From assembly GCA_903822975.1 (NCBI GenBank), contig CAIJRD010000010.1, positions 62,001-126,000 of the forward strand: a DNA stretch of 64,000 bases, given 5' to 3'. Numbering within the stretch: position 1 is the stretch's first letter; every line of letters begins with the position of its first letter. A program made the position numbers and the translations under genes. Of the stretch, positions 8,113 through 16,945 are shown in pieces. Source of the stretch: an uncultured Sinobacteraceae bacterium (GTDB lineage: Bacteria > Pseudomonadota > Gammaproteobacteria > Nevskiales > Nevskiaceae). Under the pieces are notes generated by a model. The model was not told the DNA's origin. It did no database searches and saw nothing but the letters and a program-made list of their open reading frames with translations.

Positions 8113-9696
8113 ATGACGCAGGCGTTCGATTTCGTCTTCATCGGCGCCGGCCAGAATCAGCTAAGTGCCGCGGCTTATCTGGCGAAGGCCGGGTACAGCG
8201 TCGCGCTGATTGAAGCGCAGGATCACTGGGGCGGCGGCTGCGTCAGCGGGCAGGTTACGCAGCCCGGCTTCATGCACGACCTGCACGCCACCAATGTCTT
8301 CATGGCGCAGGCCAATCCGCTCATTCGACTGGATGAGCTCGGCTTGCTGTCGCGCTTCGGATTGCAGTTCGCATCGCTGGGCGATAACCCCTATCACGGT
8401 ACGATTTTCGACGATCGAACCGCGTTGGGTCTGTATACCGATCTGGAACGCAGCTGCTCCGACATCGCGCGCTATTCAGCGACGGACGCAATCGCTTATC
8501 GCAGGTTCGTCGAAGCCGCGCGCCGTTACGTTCGCATCTTCACTTTCAGCATGTTCACGCCGCCGCCGCGTGCGCAGACCTTGCTGTCGGTGCTGGGCGA
8601 CAGTTCTGAGGGCCGTGGTCTCTTGGAGTTGCTCGAAACCAGTGCCTGGGACGCAATCACCTCGCGCTTCGATCACCTGAGGACGCGTATTCATCTGCTG
8701 CGCCTGACCACCGAGATGATGCTGGAGCCGCGTCGGCGCGGCACGGCATTCGCGCTGCTGCTGATGCTCGGGCTCTACCATACCTACCCACGCGGCTTCG
8801 TTATCGGCGGCACGCAATCTTTTTCCGACGCACTGGCGCGATCACTGCAACATCATGGTGCGACGTTTTATCTGAGTACCCAGGCGTGCGAAATCGAAAT
8901 CCGCAACGGGCGCGCGCAGGCAGTCGTGCTCGAGGACGGTCGCAAGCTCGAAGCGCGCCAAGCGGTGGTCTCCGGCGTTGCGCCGTGGAAGCTGGGCGAA
9001 CTGGCGCCTTCGCTGCAATCGCTTGCGCAGCGTGTCGGCGCAGTCGCCGGCAGCGACTACACGGTGTTCCTGATTCACCTCGCGCTGAATGAGCCCCCGC
9101 GACCGTTGGCCGCCGCGCCCTTCCAGGCGATGGGCTTTACGACACTCGCGCCGCTCGATATCGAAGCGGTTGGACGAATCACCGCAGATGCAAGCGCAGG
9201 CCGGCTGCCGCAGGATTTTTCCGCATGCTACGTCTGCGCGAGCAATCATGACGACAGTCGCGCGCCGGAAGGTCGCTCGACGCTGTATCTCTACCACATC
9301 ATGCCTGGTGCGCTGGCGGGTACCGGCGTCGAAGGCTGGGATTCGATCAAGGATGCGCAGGCGCAGTGGATCATCGACAACACACGCCGGTTTGTTCCAA
9401 ATCTCGATGACCAGAATATCCTCGGCGTATCGCTGAGCAGCCCGTTGGACTACCAGCGCTATTCAGCGTCCTATCGCAACGGCGATGTGGCCTCGCTGGC
9501 GATGATGCCGGATCAATTCATTCACGGACGACCGCTGCCGGAACTGGCGCAGTTTCGGGTGCCCGACGTCGAGCGTTTGTATCTGTGTGGACCTTTCATG
9601 CATCCGGGCGGCGGCGCCAACGGCGGTGGCCGCGCGGTGGCGATGCGGATCATGATGGATATGAAGGCGGATCTGGATCTGGCCTTTCAATGGTGA
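8113..9696 (+). CDS. Phytoene-desaturase-like FAD-dependent oxidoreductase
   Basis: This 527-residue NAD(P)/FAD oxidoreductase belongs to the carotenoid desaturase/retinol saturase (CrtI-like) group. The N-terminal dinucleotide-binding motif reads FIGAGQNQLSAAAYLAKAG and is followed by an acidic strand end (LIEAQ) and GGGCVSGQ. The C-terminus has the family motif GPFMHPGGGANGGGRAVA. The gene starts 8 nt after the DUF1295 gene, which suggests an operon. No carotenoid genes (crtB, crtE) are nearby, so a lipid, sterol or other polyene substrate is as likely as a carotenoid. Confidence 0.88.
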   Translation: MTQAFDFVFIGAGQNQLSAAAYLAKAGYSVALIEAQDHWGGGCVSGQVTQPGFMHDLHATNVFMAQANPLIRLDELGLLSRFGLQFASLGDNPYHGTIFDDRTALGLYTDLERSCSDIARYSATDAIAYRRFVEAARRYVRIFTFSMFTPPPRAQTLLSVLGDSSEGRGLLELLETSAWDAITSRFDHLRTRIHLLRLTTEMMLEPRRRGTAFALLLMLGLYHTYPRGFVIGGTQSFSDALARSLQHHGATFYLSTQACEIEIRNGRAQAVVLEDGRKLEARQAVVSGVAPWKLGELAPSLQSLAQRVGAVAGSDYTVFLIHLALNEPPRPLAAAPFQAMGFTTLAPLDIEAVGRITADASAGRLPQDFSACYVCASNHDDSRAPEGRSTLYLYHIMPGALAGTGVEGWDSIKDAQAQWIIDNTRRFVPNLDDQNILGVSLSSPLDYQRYSASYRNGDVASLAMMPDQFIHGRPLPELAQFRVPDVERLYLCGPFMHPGGGANGGGRAVAMRIMMDMKADLDLAFQW

Positions 9697-9757
9697 TTGC
9701 AGCTTGAAAGTGATTCGCGCTCGTCGGCCTAGATGACTTGGTTGTTGGACGAAGCAA

Positions 9758-9777
9758 CGCTCGCTTTCAGGCGAGCG
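9758..9777. terminator. Hairpin between convergent genes
   Basis: CGCTCGC and GCGAGCG form a 7-bp perfect stem with a 6-nt loop, in the gap between the flavoprotein gene and the convergent gene ending at 9986. It has no U-run. The rest of 9697-9985 shows no gene. Confidence 0.35.
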
Positions 9778-9985
9778 CTGTACCTACCGGCAGACGTATC
9801 GTGATAGCTGACCGCCGCTCTATGTTCGCTTCCACTTTAGTCCCGACGAATGCAGGGCGCCGATCGATGGGGCGCAATCTGCAGTCTCACTCTGAGTGAG
9901 CGACGCGTCAGTGCCCAATCATCAATCAAGGTGCTGCATCGTTGCGAACGGCCTCGCTGCGATGCAGCTTCGTATCGAGTCAGCG

Positions 9986-10843
9986 CTAGTTGGTGCCCGG
10001 CGGAACGAACACCGGCCCCGAGCGATTGATGCCCAGGTTCTGAGACGAGGTGCTGGTGATTGATCCGGGAACGGTCAACACATACGAGCCTGACGGCAGA
10101 TCCGTACGGACCAACACGTGATTGTTGGCGCCAACCTGCCACTGGCCGGGGACGGCCTGACCGCTTCGCGACAAGGTCAGCGACTGTCCGGCGGCGACCG
10201 GATCTTTCAGATCGGCCGAGAACACAACGACGACGCCCTGCTTGCCGCTGGCCGGACCCACCGCGACGATGTTGAAGCTGCCGGCGGCAGCGCGCCACCA
10301 AGGCGTAAGTACGGCAAGTGCACTCGGCGGCGCATAGGCTTCCTTGTGGCTCGATGAGTTGGACTCCGCGGTAGTACTGCTGTGATGGTGATGCGATGGC
10401 GTCGGTTTCGCGGCAGCCTCTTCTGGTGCTGGGGCCGGTGTCGTATCCATCGCAGCTTCGGATGCAGGCGCAGGCGCTTCGCTCGGCGCTGGCGGTGCGC
10501 TGGCCGCGGCGGGGACTGTGCTTGCAGGGGACGGTTCGGCGGCCGCTGTCTGCGTTTCCGCCGCAGGCGCCGGGCTGGTGCTGGCCTGATCCGGTGCGGC
10601 CGCTGCAGTCGACTGCGTGCTCGCGTCCGCAGCAGGCGCGGGTGCGGCGGCGGTGCTGTCGGGGGCAGCGGGCGTAGCGCCCGCCGTTGCGTCGGCGTTG
10701 GCTGGCGCCGCAGTCGCAGCAGTTGCCGTTGCTTCATCGCTCGGGCCGTTCGAACGCGTCAGCATATAGCCGATGCCGACGAACACCGCGAGAATAATTC
10801 CCAGGATGGCGATCTTGATTGGACTAAAGCCGCTATCTTCCAT
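9986..10843 (-). CDS. Membrane-anchored protein with Ala/Pro-rich linker, function unknown
   Basis: This 285-residue protein has one N-terminal membrane segment (about residues 9-28). Next comes a roughly 120-residue low-complexity linker of Ala, Pro, Ser and Thr, then a short His-rich patch (SHHHHSS). The C-terminal domain of about 110 residues looks beta-rich (GVVVVFSADLKDPVAAGQS; VLTVPGSITS) and probably lies in the periplasm. The linker could span the peptidoglycan. GAGGAAC sits 4 nt before the ATG. I do not recognise the family. The domain may be Ig-like, but that is an impression only. Confidence 0.75.
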   Translation of the reverse strand: MEDSGFSPIKIAILGIILAVFVGIGYMLTRSNGPSDEATATAATAAPANADATAGATPAAPDSTAAAPAPAADASTQSTAAAAPDQASTSPAPAAETQTAAAEPSPASTVPAAASAPPAPSEAPAPASEAAMDTTPAPAPEEAAAKPTPSHHHHSSTTAESNSSSHKEAYAPPSALAVLTPWWRAAAGSFNIVAVGPASGKQGVVVVFSADLKDPVAAGQSLTLSRSGQAVPGQWQVGANNHVLVRTDLPSGSYVLTVPGSITSTSSQNLGINRSGPVFVPPGTN

Positions 10844-11199
10844 GTGTTCCTCGGTTCGTTGAATTCTTGATGTACTGCATACAGCGATGGCAGCGTGGTC
10901 GCCGATGGTCTCCGGGTTTGAGTACCCTCGGACGGTGACCTCCGACTGTGAACAGCGACGCTGAGCCGAGATTCTCCCGAATGCATCGACATTGCACGGT
11001 GGTACCTACTGCCCGCCTCAGCGGCGTCGATCAGCTTTTCGACGGGCCACCGAGCGGCGCTGAATAATAGATCGTTAGCATACCATTATCTCGATGGCAT
11101 GCTATCAACGTCCCCGACGGATGGCGCCGGCACCGATACGGCATGCGAAGGGTGCGGGCGCAGGTCGACGTATCGCGACTGCCTAGGCCCGACACGATT
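10844..11199. other. Intergenic region with no gene recognised
   Basis: This 356-bp gap lies between two leftward genes. Open frames here are short and lack start signals or family resemblance. It presumably holds the promoter of the membrane-anchored protein near its left end. I see nothing else. Confidence 0.5.
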
Positions 11200-11766
11200 T
11201 CAATGCGGGTCACTCGACGGGGCCGGTGACGAAAGGGTCTGCTGGAGTACTTCGAGGCGCTGAGCCTGGGCGCTGGTCGGCAAATTGTGACTAGGACAGC
11301 TGAGATGGGCGTCGCCGTTGCGCGTTGTAAAATGCTTCAACAATAGTGATTCGATCTGTTGCTGGAGTTCGCAATCACCGGACTCTAGCCTCGCCTCACG
11401 GGTCAAGTCGATCGCATGCCAGTGTGCTTGGAGCGCTTCTTGTGGCGCCGCATCCGTTGCTGGCACCAGGCGCGCCATGTGGATCTTCAGCGATACGTAG
11501 GGCTGGGCGCGGGTACTGTCGGCGCCGCAGCTCAGATAGCCGACCTTCAAATCCTCCTTGCGCGCGCCGAGTGTCAGCAAGACGCGACGCAAGGTATCGC
11601 GCAGGCCCTGGCAACTGTAACGAGCGGTGAAGCCGCTGTAAGGAAAGTTAAATTCATCGACTTTCCACTGTGCTGCACCCGCCGATTCCGCCGTTTGAGG
11701 TGCCGGTTCTGCAATAGCACTCAGGGCGACGACAGATCCGAACAGGACCGCTGCCAGTGCACGCAT
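11200..11766 (-). CDS. Predicted exported protein, function unknown
   Basis: This protein of about 188 residues has a signal peptide (MRALAAVLFGSVVALSAIA, cleavage near AEP). The mature part has four Cys, in YSCQG, YLSCGAD, ESGDCEL and LSCPS, which could form two periplasmic disulfides. The ATG at 11766 is preferred over an upstream ATG because AAGGAGAG lies 7 nt before it. No family was recognised. It stands alone between a gap and the terminator of the acyl-CoA dehydrogenase operon. Confidence 0.72.
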   Translation of the reverse strand: MRALAAVLFGSVVALSAIAEPAPQTAESAGAAQWKVDEFNFPYSGFTARYSCQGLRDTLRRVLLTLGARKEDLKVGYLSCGADSTRAQPYVSLKIHMARLVPATDAAPQEALQAHWHAIDLTREARLESGDCELQQQIESLLLKHFTTRNGDAHLSCPSHNLPTSAQAQRLEVLQQTLSSPAPSSDPH

Positions 11767-11877
11767 TCTGTGCTCTCCTTGCCTCACTACAGTGGCGCGA
11801 ATCGCGACACCGTTGGCCCAAGAATCATAGACCCGCCATCGGAGCGCAGTCGAGCGACAAGCATCACGATCGCGGGC

Positions 11878-11902
11878 AAAAAAAAGCCGTCGAGGCGACG
11901 GC
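11878..11902 (-). terminator. Rho-independent terminator of the acyl-CoA dehydrogenase-MaoC operon
   Basis: On the reverse strand GCCGTCG-CCT-CGACGGC is followed by eight U residues. It lies 36 nt downstream of the MaoC stop. The 7-bp GC-rich stem, 3-nt loop and U8 tail are textbook. Confidence 0.92.
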
Positions 11903-11937
11903 TAACGAGGGACGCAATAGGTTTGCAAACAGGCAAA

Positions 11938-12396
11938 TTAATCGACCGGGCGCTTGAGCTGTAAACCACTGCGTTTGCAGTGCGCGACTAATTCGCCGCG
12001 CTGGTTGAAGGCCCGATGCAGGAATGTGACGATGCCGGCATTCGGTCGTGATTTGCTTGCACGCAATTCAAGTACTTCGCTTTCGACTCGGATCGTGTCG
12101 CCGTGGAACAACGGTTGCGGAAAGCGCACCTCATCCCAGCCGAGGTTGGCGACCGCCGTGCCATGCGTGGTGTCGTTGACCGAAATTCCAACCATCAATC
12201 CGAGCGTGAACGCGCTGTTGACGATGCGCTGGCCGAATTCGGTGTGGTCTTTGCAATACTGTTCGTCGAGATGCAGATACGCGGGGTTATGCGTAATGGC
12301 GGTGAACCATACATTGTCCGACTCCGTGATCGTGCGGCGGATCGGATGCTGGAACACCTGTCCGACCTTGAGTTCGTCGAAGTAAACTCCCGGCAT
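11938..12396 (-). CDS. MaoC-like hot-dog dehydratase
   Basis: This 152-residue hot-dog-fold protein belongs to the (R)-specific enoyl-CoA hydratase/MaoC group. The catalytic-loop segment is [19 protein letters not shown], with the hydratase Asp/His type pattern degenerate (N-P in place of D-x-N-P). The later [17 protein letters not shown] helix is also typical. GAGGAG lies 8 nt before the ATG. It starts 12 nt after the acyl-CoA dehydrogenase stop and shares the terminator at 11878. Together the two could make the desaturation and hydration steps of a beta-oxidation-like pathway. The substrate is unknown. Confidence 0.88.
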   Translation of the reverse strand: MPGVYFDELKVGQVFQHPIRRTITESDNVWFTAITHNPAYLHLDEQYCKDHTEFGQRIVNSAFTLGLMVGISVNDTTHGTAVANLGWDEVRFPQPLFHGDTIRVESEVLELRASKSRPNAGIVTFLHRAFNQRGELVAHCKRSGLQLKRPVD

Positions 12397-12408
12397 GCGA
12401 AGCGCTCC

Positions 12409-13575
12409 TCAGTAGGACTTCGGAAGGTCGAGCACCTTCTCGGCGAGGAACGACAAGATCAACTGCTCCGTAACCGGTGCAATCCGCGGCAACATCGATT
12501 CGCGGAACAAGCGCTCGACCTGGAACTCGCGCGCATAGCCCATACCGCCATGCGTCAACACTGCCTTGGTGGTGGCGTCGAACGCCGCGCGTGCCGACAA
12601 GAACTTGGCGGCATTCGCCTCGGCACCACATGGCAGGCCCTGATCGTAAAGCCAGGCGGCGCGCAAACACATCCAGTAGGCCGATTCCAGCAGGGTCCAG
12701 GCTTCGGCAAGCGGGTGCTGAATGCCCTGGTTCTTACCGATCGGACGGCCAAATACCACACGATCGCGTGCGTACTTTGCTGCGCGCTGCAGCGCATCGC
12801 GGCCCAGTCCGATCGCCTCGATGCCGACCAGAACCCGCTCCGGATTGAGGCTATCGAGAATGTAATAGAAGCCTTTGCCTTCCTCACCAATGCGGTCAGC
12901 ATCCGGGATGAAGTAGTCGTCGATGAACGTCGCGTTTGAATCGACAGCATTGCGGCCCAGCTTCTTGATCCGTCGCACTTCGATCTTGCTGCGATCGAGA
13001 TCCGCATAAAACAGCGTCATGCCGTCTGTGGGCTTCTTGCATTGTGCTTTCGGCGTCGTGCGCGTCAGCAGTACGATTTTGTGGGCTTCCTGTCCGGTGG
13101 AGGTCCACATTTTGCGGCCGCTGACGCGATATCCGCCTTCGACCTTCGTAGCGAATGTTTTGATACTGGTGGTGTCCAGACCGGCATCCGGCTCGGTTAC
13201 ACCGAAGCAAGCTTTTTCCTCGCCTTTGATCAAGGGCACCAACCAGCGCTTTTTCTGCTCGGGCGTACCGTGCACGACGATTGAATGCGGTCCGAACAGA
13301 TTGATATGAATGCTTGACGCGGCCGATTGCCCGCCGCCGCAATTGGCAACCGCGTGCATCATGATCGCCGCTTCGGTCACGCCGAGCCCGGCGCCGCCGA
13401 GTTCCTCCGGCATCGTGATACCGAGCCAGCCAGCCGCAGCCATCGCTGCGTAAAACTCTTCCGGAAAACGCGACTTCTCATCGCACTCCGACCAGTACTC
13501 GTCGGTGAACTCTGCGCAGACTTTACGAACACTCGTATCAATCTCGCGTTGCAGTTCGGTCAGCGTGAAATCCAT
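12409..13575 (-). CDS. Acyl-CoA dehydrogenase
   Basis: This 388-residue flavoprotein has the full acyl-CoA dehydrogenase layout: an N-terminal helical domain, CFGVTEPDAGLDT and MWTSTGQEAHK around the FAD, and a C-terminal helical domain with FGRPIGKNQGIQHPLAE. The usual catalytic Glu of the MCAD-type YEGT motif is absent (IAPVTEQ). Glu246 in SLNPER occupies the position used as catalytic base by isovaleryl-CoA dehydrogenase, so a branched substrate is possible. A GAGGA lies about 5 nt before the ATG. It is the first gene of a two-gene operon with MaoC. Confidence 0.92.
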   Translation of the reverse strand: MDFTLTELQREIDTSVRKVCAEFTDEYWSECDEKSRFPEEFYAAMAAAGWLGITMPEELGGAGLGVTEAAIMMHAVANCGGGQSAASSIHINLFGPHSIVVHGTPEQKKRWLVPLIKGEEKACFGVTEPDAGLDTTSIKTFATKVEGGYRVSGRKMWTSTGQEAHKIVLLTRTTPKAQCKKPTDGMTLFYADLDRSKIEVRRIKKLGRNAVDSNATFIDDYFIPDADRIGEEGKGFYYILDSLNPERVLVGIEAIGLGRDALQRAAKYARDRVVFGRPIGKNQGIQHPLAEAWTLLESAYWMCLRAAWLYDQGLPCGAEANAAKFLSARAAFDATTKAVLTHGGMGYAREFQVERLFRESMLPRIAPVTEQLILSFLAEKVLDLPKSY

Positions 13576-13957
13576 GGGTCCTCGTCCGCGCAAAATGATA
13601 AAGTCCGCGCGATTCAGACGCGGCAGATATCTAGTATGCACAGAAACCGTACGCGTGCATACCAGTCGCGGAGGAGTTTCGAGCGCTGCTGTTTGATCGG
13701 TCGCCGTTCGAGTTCAGGCCGGAATCCGCGCAGACGTGATTGCTGCGCAACGCCTTGGCAAGAGCCGCCTCTGCGACACGCAAGTGTTGACGCCAAGGTG
13801 TAGGCCTAAGTCATCTGTCCGCTTGTGTTTTTTTGGCGACGCGGCTGCGCGCGACTTCTGCGCAGGTAATGGACAAGCGCGCCGCGCAGTAACCGCTAGC
13901 CGGCGCGCTTCCGGTTGTTGACCGGGCGGCGAAATGCTCGCCCGGCGCTCGATGCGT
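13576..13957. other. Intergenic region with an inverted repeat ahead of the acyl-CoA dehydrogenase
   Basis: TATGCAC at 13635-13641 and GTGCATA at 13655-13661 form a 7-bp inverted repeat with a 13-nt spacer, 60-86 nt upstream of the acyl-CoA dehydrogenase start. It could be a regulator site. No gene was seen in the rest of this 382-bp gap. Confidence 0.4.
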
Positions 13958-14998
13958 TTATTTTGCGATCGATTTCAGGAACCGGAGCAAGGCCGCATTG
14001 GTTTCGGCGACGCGTTCCTGCTGCGTCCAATGTCCGCAGCCTTTCAGAATCGTAGTTCCGAGGTAATTCGGAATGCGTTCTGGCGCGCGGGCGATGGCTT
14101 CTAGGCCCCAGCTATAGCAGACGTCAAGATCGCCGCAGACGAACGCCGCCGGGACGGTTAGCAGTTTGTCGGCGTGGCCGGCGAGATCCTGCCAGCTTGC
14201 ATCGAGATTTCGGTAGTAGCACAGCGGTCCGGCGAAGCCGGTGCGCTCGTACTCGCTCGCGAAAAAGTCCAGATCCTGTTCGTTGAACCAGTTCGGCTGC
14301 TGCGCAGGTGTGACGAACTTGTCGCTGAGACGACTGCCATGCGGTACGCACAGGGCGCTCGCGCGGATCAATGCAACCGGATCGAAGCTTGCGAAATCGA
14401 TGCCGAGTTGGCTGAGCGCCTCCCCGGAGAGCGAGAACACGCCGGCCTTGATCCAGCCGCGTACGTCGCGTTCGAATTCTGCAATCGGCGCGTCTATCGA
14501 GCCGAAGTAGGTTTGGTAGAAATCGGCGCCGGCACCTGCGAGTTCTCGGTGCAGCTCATCGGGCTTGCGCTCGCCGAACGGGCTTCCGGGCAGTGCCATG
14601 AGTCCACGTCCCGAGAACGGAATGCTCAAACCGACTACGCCGCGGAATACTTCCGGGTGTAGCCACGCCGCGGTCCAAGCCACGGGCGCGCCCCAGTCGT
14701 GACCGATCACTACGGCGGTGGATTCGCCGAGTGCGTGCACGACGCCGACTGCATCGTCGACGAGTCGATGAATCCGATACGCATCCGGATTCCAGAACTT
14801 CGAAGAGCGGCCGTAGCCGCGTTGATCGATCGCTACCGCGCGATAGCCGGCTTGCGCCAACGCGGTCAGTTGGTGGCGCCACGAGTACCAAAGTTCAGGG
14901 AAGCCGTGCAGCAGCAGGACCAGCGGACCCTCACCTTCCTCGACTGCATGAATCCGAACGCCGCTGATATCCAGCAGATGATGCTTGCGCGCCGACAT
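13958..14998 (-). CDS. Soluble epoxide hydrolase (alpha/beta hydrolase)
   Basis: This 346-residue protein has the epoxide-hydrolase form of the alpha/beta-hydrolase fold. The oxyanion motif is HGFPELWYSWRHQL, and the motif DQRGYGRSS follows. The nucleophile is Asp101 in GHDWGAPVAW. The cap domain has Tyr residues at CYYRNLDASW for epoxide activation, and the catalytic His lies in GCGHWTQQE. Asp in place of Ser as nucleophile excludes esterases. It would open an epoxide to a diol in the cytoplasm. It is a single leftward gene with no close operon partner. Confidence 0.92.
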   Translation of the reverse strand: MSARKHHLLDISGVRIHAVEEGEGPLVLLLHGFPELWYSWRHQLTALAQAGYRAVAIDQRGYGRSSKFWNPDAYRIHRLVDDAVGVVHALGESTAVVIGHDWGAPVAWTAAWLHPEVFRGVVGLSIPFSGRGLMALPGSPFGERKPDELHRELAGAGADFYQTYFGSIDAPIAEFERDVRGWIKAGVFSLSGEALSQLGIDFASFDPVALIRASALCVPHGSRLSDKFVTPAQQPNWFNEQDLDFFASEYERTGFAGPLCYYRNLDASWQDLAGHADKLLTVPAAFVCGDLDVCYSWGLEAIARAPERIPNYLGTTILKGCGHWTQQERVAETNAALLRFLKSIAK

Positions 14999-15178
14999 TG
15001 AACTCGCTCCAGGTTTCGAGCCGTTTGAGCGCCCGAGAGCACTTCGCTCGGCATATTGTTATTTAGGTTTGCGTAGCTTGATTGCCCGCTCTTCGGAAGC
15101 TGTGCGCACCAAAGGGCGCAGCATCCAATCCCGACGACAGTACGCTACCGCACTTTATATCTGCATTACAAAGTTCGA

Positions 15179-16312
15179 TCATTCTTCGTCCGTCATCAGC
15201 GGTTTCGGGACCACGCCGGGGCGATAGCGGTAGTACGCGATGTTGGTATTCGCGACCACGAATACGGGCTGGTCCTCGAGCTTTTGCGCATTGCGCGGAT
15301 AACGTCGGCTCCAGGTCGCCGGATCTGGGTTGAAGCTCGGTAGCGGCGTTAATTCCGGCAGCGTCTCCTGCGCGAGGATGATCGGCAGAATTGCCGACTG
15401 ACGCACACCCTGCCGTTTGGTCGGACCGCTACTACCCGCGGGTGGCGGTGGCTTCTTGTAATTGACGATCGGGTAGGGTGCGATCGGTTCAACCCTGGCG
15501 AGATATTTCACACCTTCGGCGAACAGCTGTCGTTCGATGCGGCCTTCGCCATCGAGCTTGTTGCGCACCACCAATTCTTCGATGACGTCCTCGATGCGAC
15601 GGAACTGTACCTGTCGCATCGCACGCGCCCAGCCGAATGTCATGCGATCAACGCCGTGCGCGATATATGGAATCTTGCGATAGGCCTGCGTCAGGTGGAT
15701 GTCGCGCATCGCCGGAATGTGATCGGCGATCAACCGATGCCGATCGCCGTCGGTTTTTCGAGGACCGCTCACTTTCAAGCCCAGAACGGCGGCGCGCAGT
15801 GCATCTTTCGCCTGATTGACGCCCTCGACGGCCTGGCGGACCTCGCGTCCCGGCGCGCAGATCACGCCCGCCGCGCGGTCGCTCACATAGGGACTCTGCA
15901 AACGGTCGCGATCGAGTTTGCCGAAGAGCTGGATCGCAACCGCACGCGCCTGGCGCTCCTGCGACAGCCGAGGCGCGACGATTCCAGTCACCGCCGCCGC
16001 CGTTTCGGCGGAGCCGACTTCGATCACTTCGATTTCAAACAATGGCAGCTGCGGCGCCTCGGCGCCGAAGATGAGATGACGCGCCGGATTTTTTTCCCGA
16101 GGTTTTGTATCGCCTACATACAGTGTCGCACCGGCGAGGCTTTCGTCTCGGATTTTCGGTAGTGCCCAAATTCGGCAGGGGTGGTTACTGTTTTTTAGGA
16201 GGTGAGCGAGGAGCTTGAGGTTGGTTTGAAGGTTTTTGTGGCAGGCCTCGATCAGCCGGAGCGCGGTTTGCTGGTGTTCTGGTAGGTGCGACACTGTATG
16301 TATGTCGAGCAT
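15179..16312 (-). CDS. tus: Tus-like DNA replication terminus site-binding protein
   Basis: This protein of about 377 residues resembles Escherichia coli Tus along most of its length by eye. LIADHIPAMRDIHLTQAYRK and DRMTFGWARAMRQVQF match the Tus segment with HLPGLITLNAYRT and LRFGWANKHIIKNLH. The N-terminal helix, RAAGVICAPGREVRQA (Tus RLPGVLCYQVDNLSQA) and the C-terminal strand near TNIAYYRYRPG also fit. Tus binds Ter sites and arrests replication forks in one direction. It is longer than E. coli Tus (309 aa) because of an insert around residues 70-140 and a C-terminal extension. The ATG at 16312, preceded by AGGAA, matches the Tus N-terminus; an upstream ATG at 16396 would add 28 residues. 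Tus outside Enterobacterales and plasmids is unusual. Confidence 0.8.
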   Translation of the reverse strand: MLDIHTVSHLPEHQQTALRLIEACHKNLQTNLKLLAHLLKNSNHPCRIWALPKIRDESLAGATLYVGDTKPREKNPARHLIFGAEAPQLPLFEIEVIEVGSAETAAAVTGIVAPRLSQERQARAVAIQLFGKLDRDRLQSPYVSDRAAGVICAPGREVRQAVEGVNQAKDALRAAVLGLKVSGPRKTDGDRHRLIADHIPAMRDIHLTQAYRKIPYIAHGVDRMTFGWARAMRQVQFRRIEDVIEELVVRNKLDGEGRIERQLFAEGVKYLARVEPIAPYPIVNYKKPPPPAGSSGPTKRQGVRQSAILPIILAQETLPELTPLPSFNPDPATWSRRYPRNAQKLEDQPVFVVANTNIAYYRYRPGVVPKPLMTDEE

Positions 16313-16699
16313 AATTCCTGAACTGCGGTGTTGTCGGTAGAGGGAGTTTAATGCCGAAGCGCTTGCGTGACCGATATTGCGGCGGTTGGTTTTCACCCAC
16401 TCGGCGGTTGCTCGCCATAAAGCAATGGCGTCGTCACGTGCTCGATAGCTCGGACCACACCGGTCACGGAGCGATGAGGGATCGAGGGCAATTGCAACGG
16501 CAACTCACTGCTCGGCTTGGCGCGTCGCGACCGAACCTCATCGCCTGGCGTCCAAATAGTCGTCGATGCTGCGCTTAGGATGTGAGTGAATCCAAACGGA
16601 CCGCCGCCCGACACGTCCGATCTGGCAGGGAGCCGATTCGGATCGATTGCGGTCCGCGCCCCGGGGTCCGGTCCAGTGGCGCGGACACGTAGCAGACCT
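16313..16699. other. Region upstream of the Tus-like gene, no gene recognised
   Basis: This 387-bp gap should hold the promoter of the Tus-like gene. A weak Ter-like string (GTGTTGTCGGTAGAG, 16329-16343) lies in the leader, where E. coli TerB sits relative to tus. No convincing coding region was seen. Confidence 0.4.
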
Positions 16700-16945
16700 T
16701 TAGGCGGCTGCCTTGGCCGACTTACCTTTAACTGCGGTGCTGCGGCGACGGGCAACCGGGACGGCGGCGGTCGGCCGCGTGACAATCTGCGGACGAACCG
16801 GCTCGGGTTGCGCCATAGTGATCGCATACGGGAGGTTCTTGCGGTTCACCAGCCAGTCCGAGATCGTCAGGCCGATCAGGCCGATGACGGCGAAAATGAA
16901 GCTACCCAGTATGCCGGCGATGTATAGGGGAATGACGGTATCCAT
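16700..16945 (-). CDS. Small membrane protein, function unknown
   Basis: This is an 81-residue protein with one strongly hydrophobic N-terminal segment (about residues 4-28, rich in Ile, Gly and Leu), a short loop (DWLVNRKNLPYA), and a basic C-terminal tail ending KGKSAKAAA. A GAGGA lies 8 nt before the ATG at 16945, which favours a real gene. It stands alone, and no family is recognised. Confidence 0.6.
   Translation of the reverse strand: MDTVIPLYIAGILGSFIFAVIGLIGLTISDWLVNRKNLPYAITMAQPEPVRPQIVTRPTAAVPVARRRSTAVKGKSAKAAA

Noticed and set aside
7265..9696. A carotenoid biosynthesis cluster
   Set aside because: The flavoprotein is CrtI-like, but no phytoene synthase, GGPP synthase or cyclase gene is nearby.
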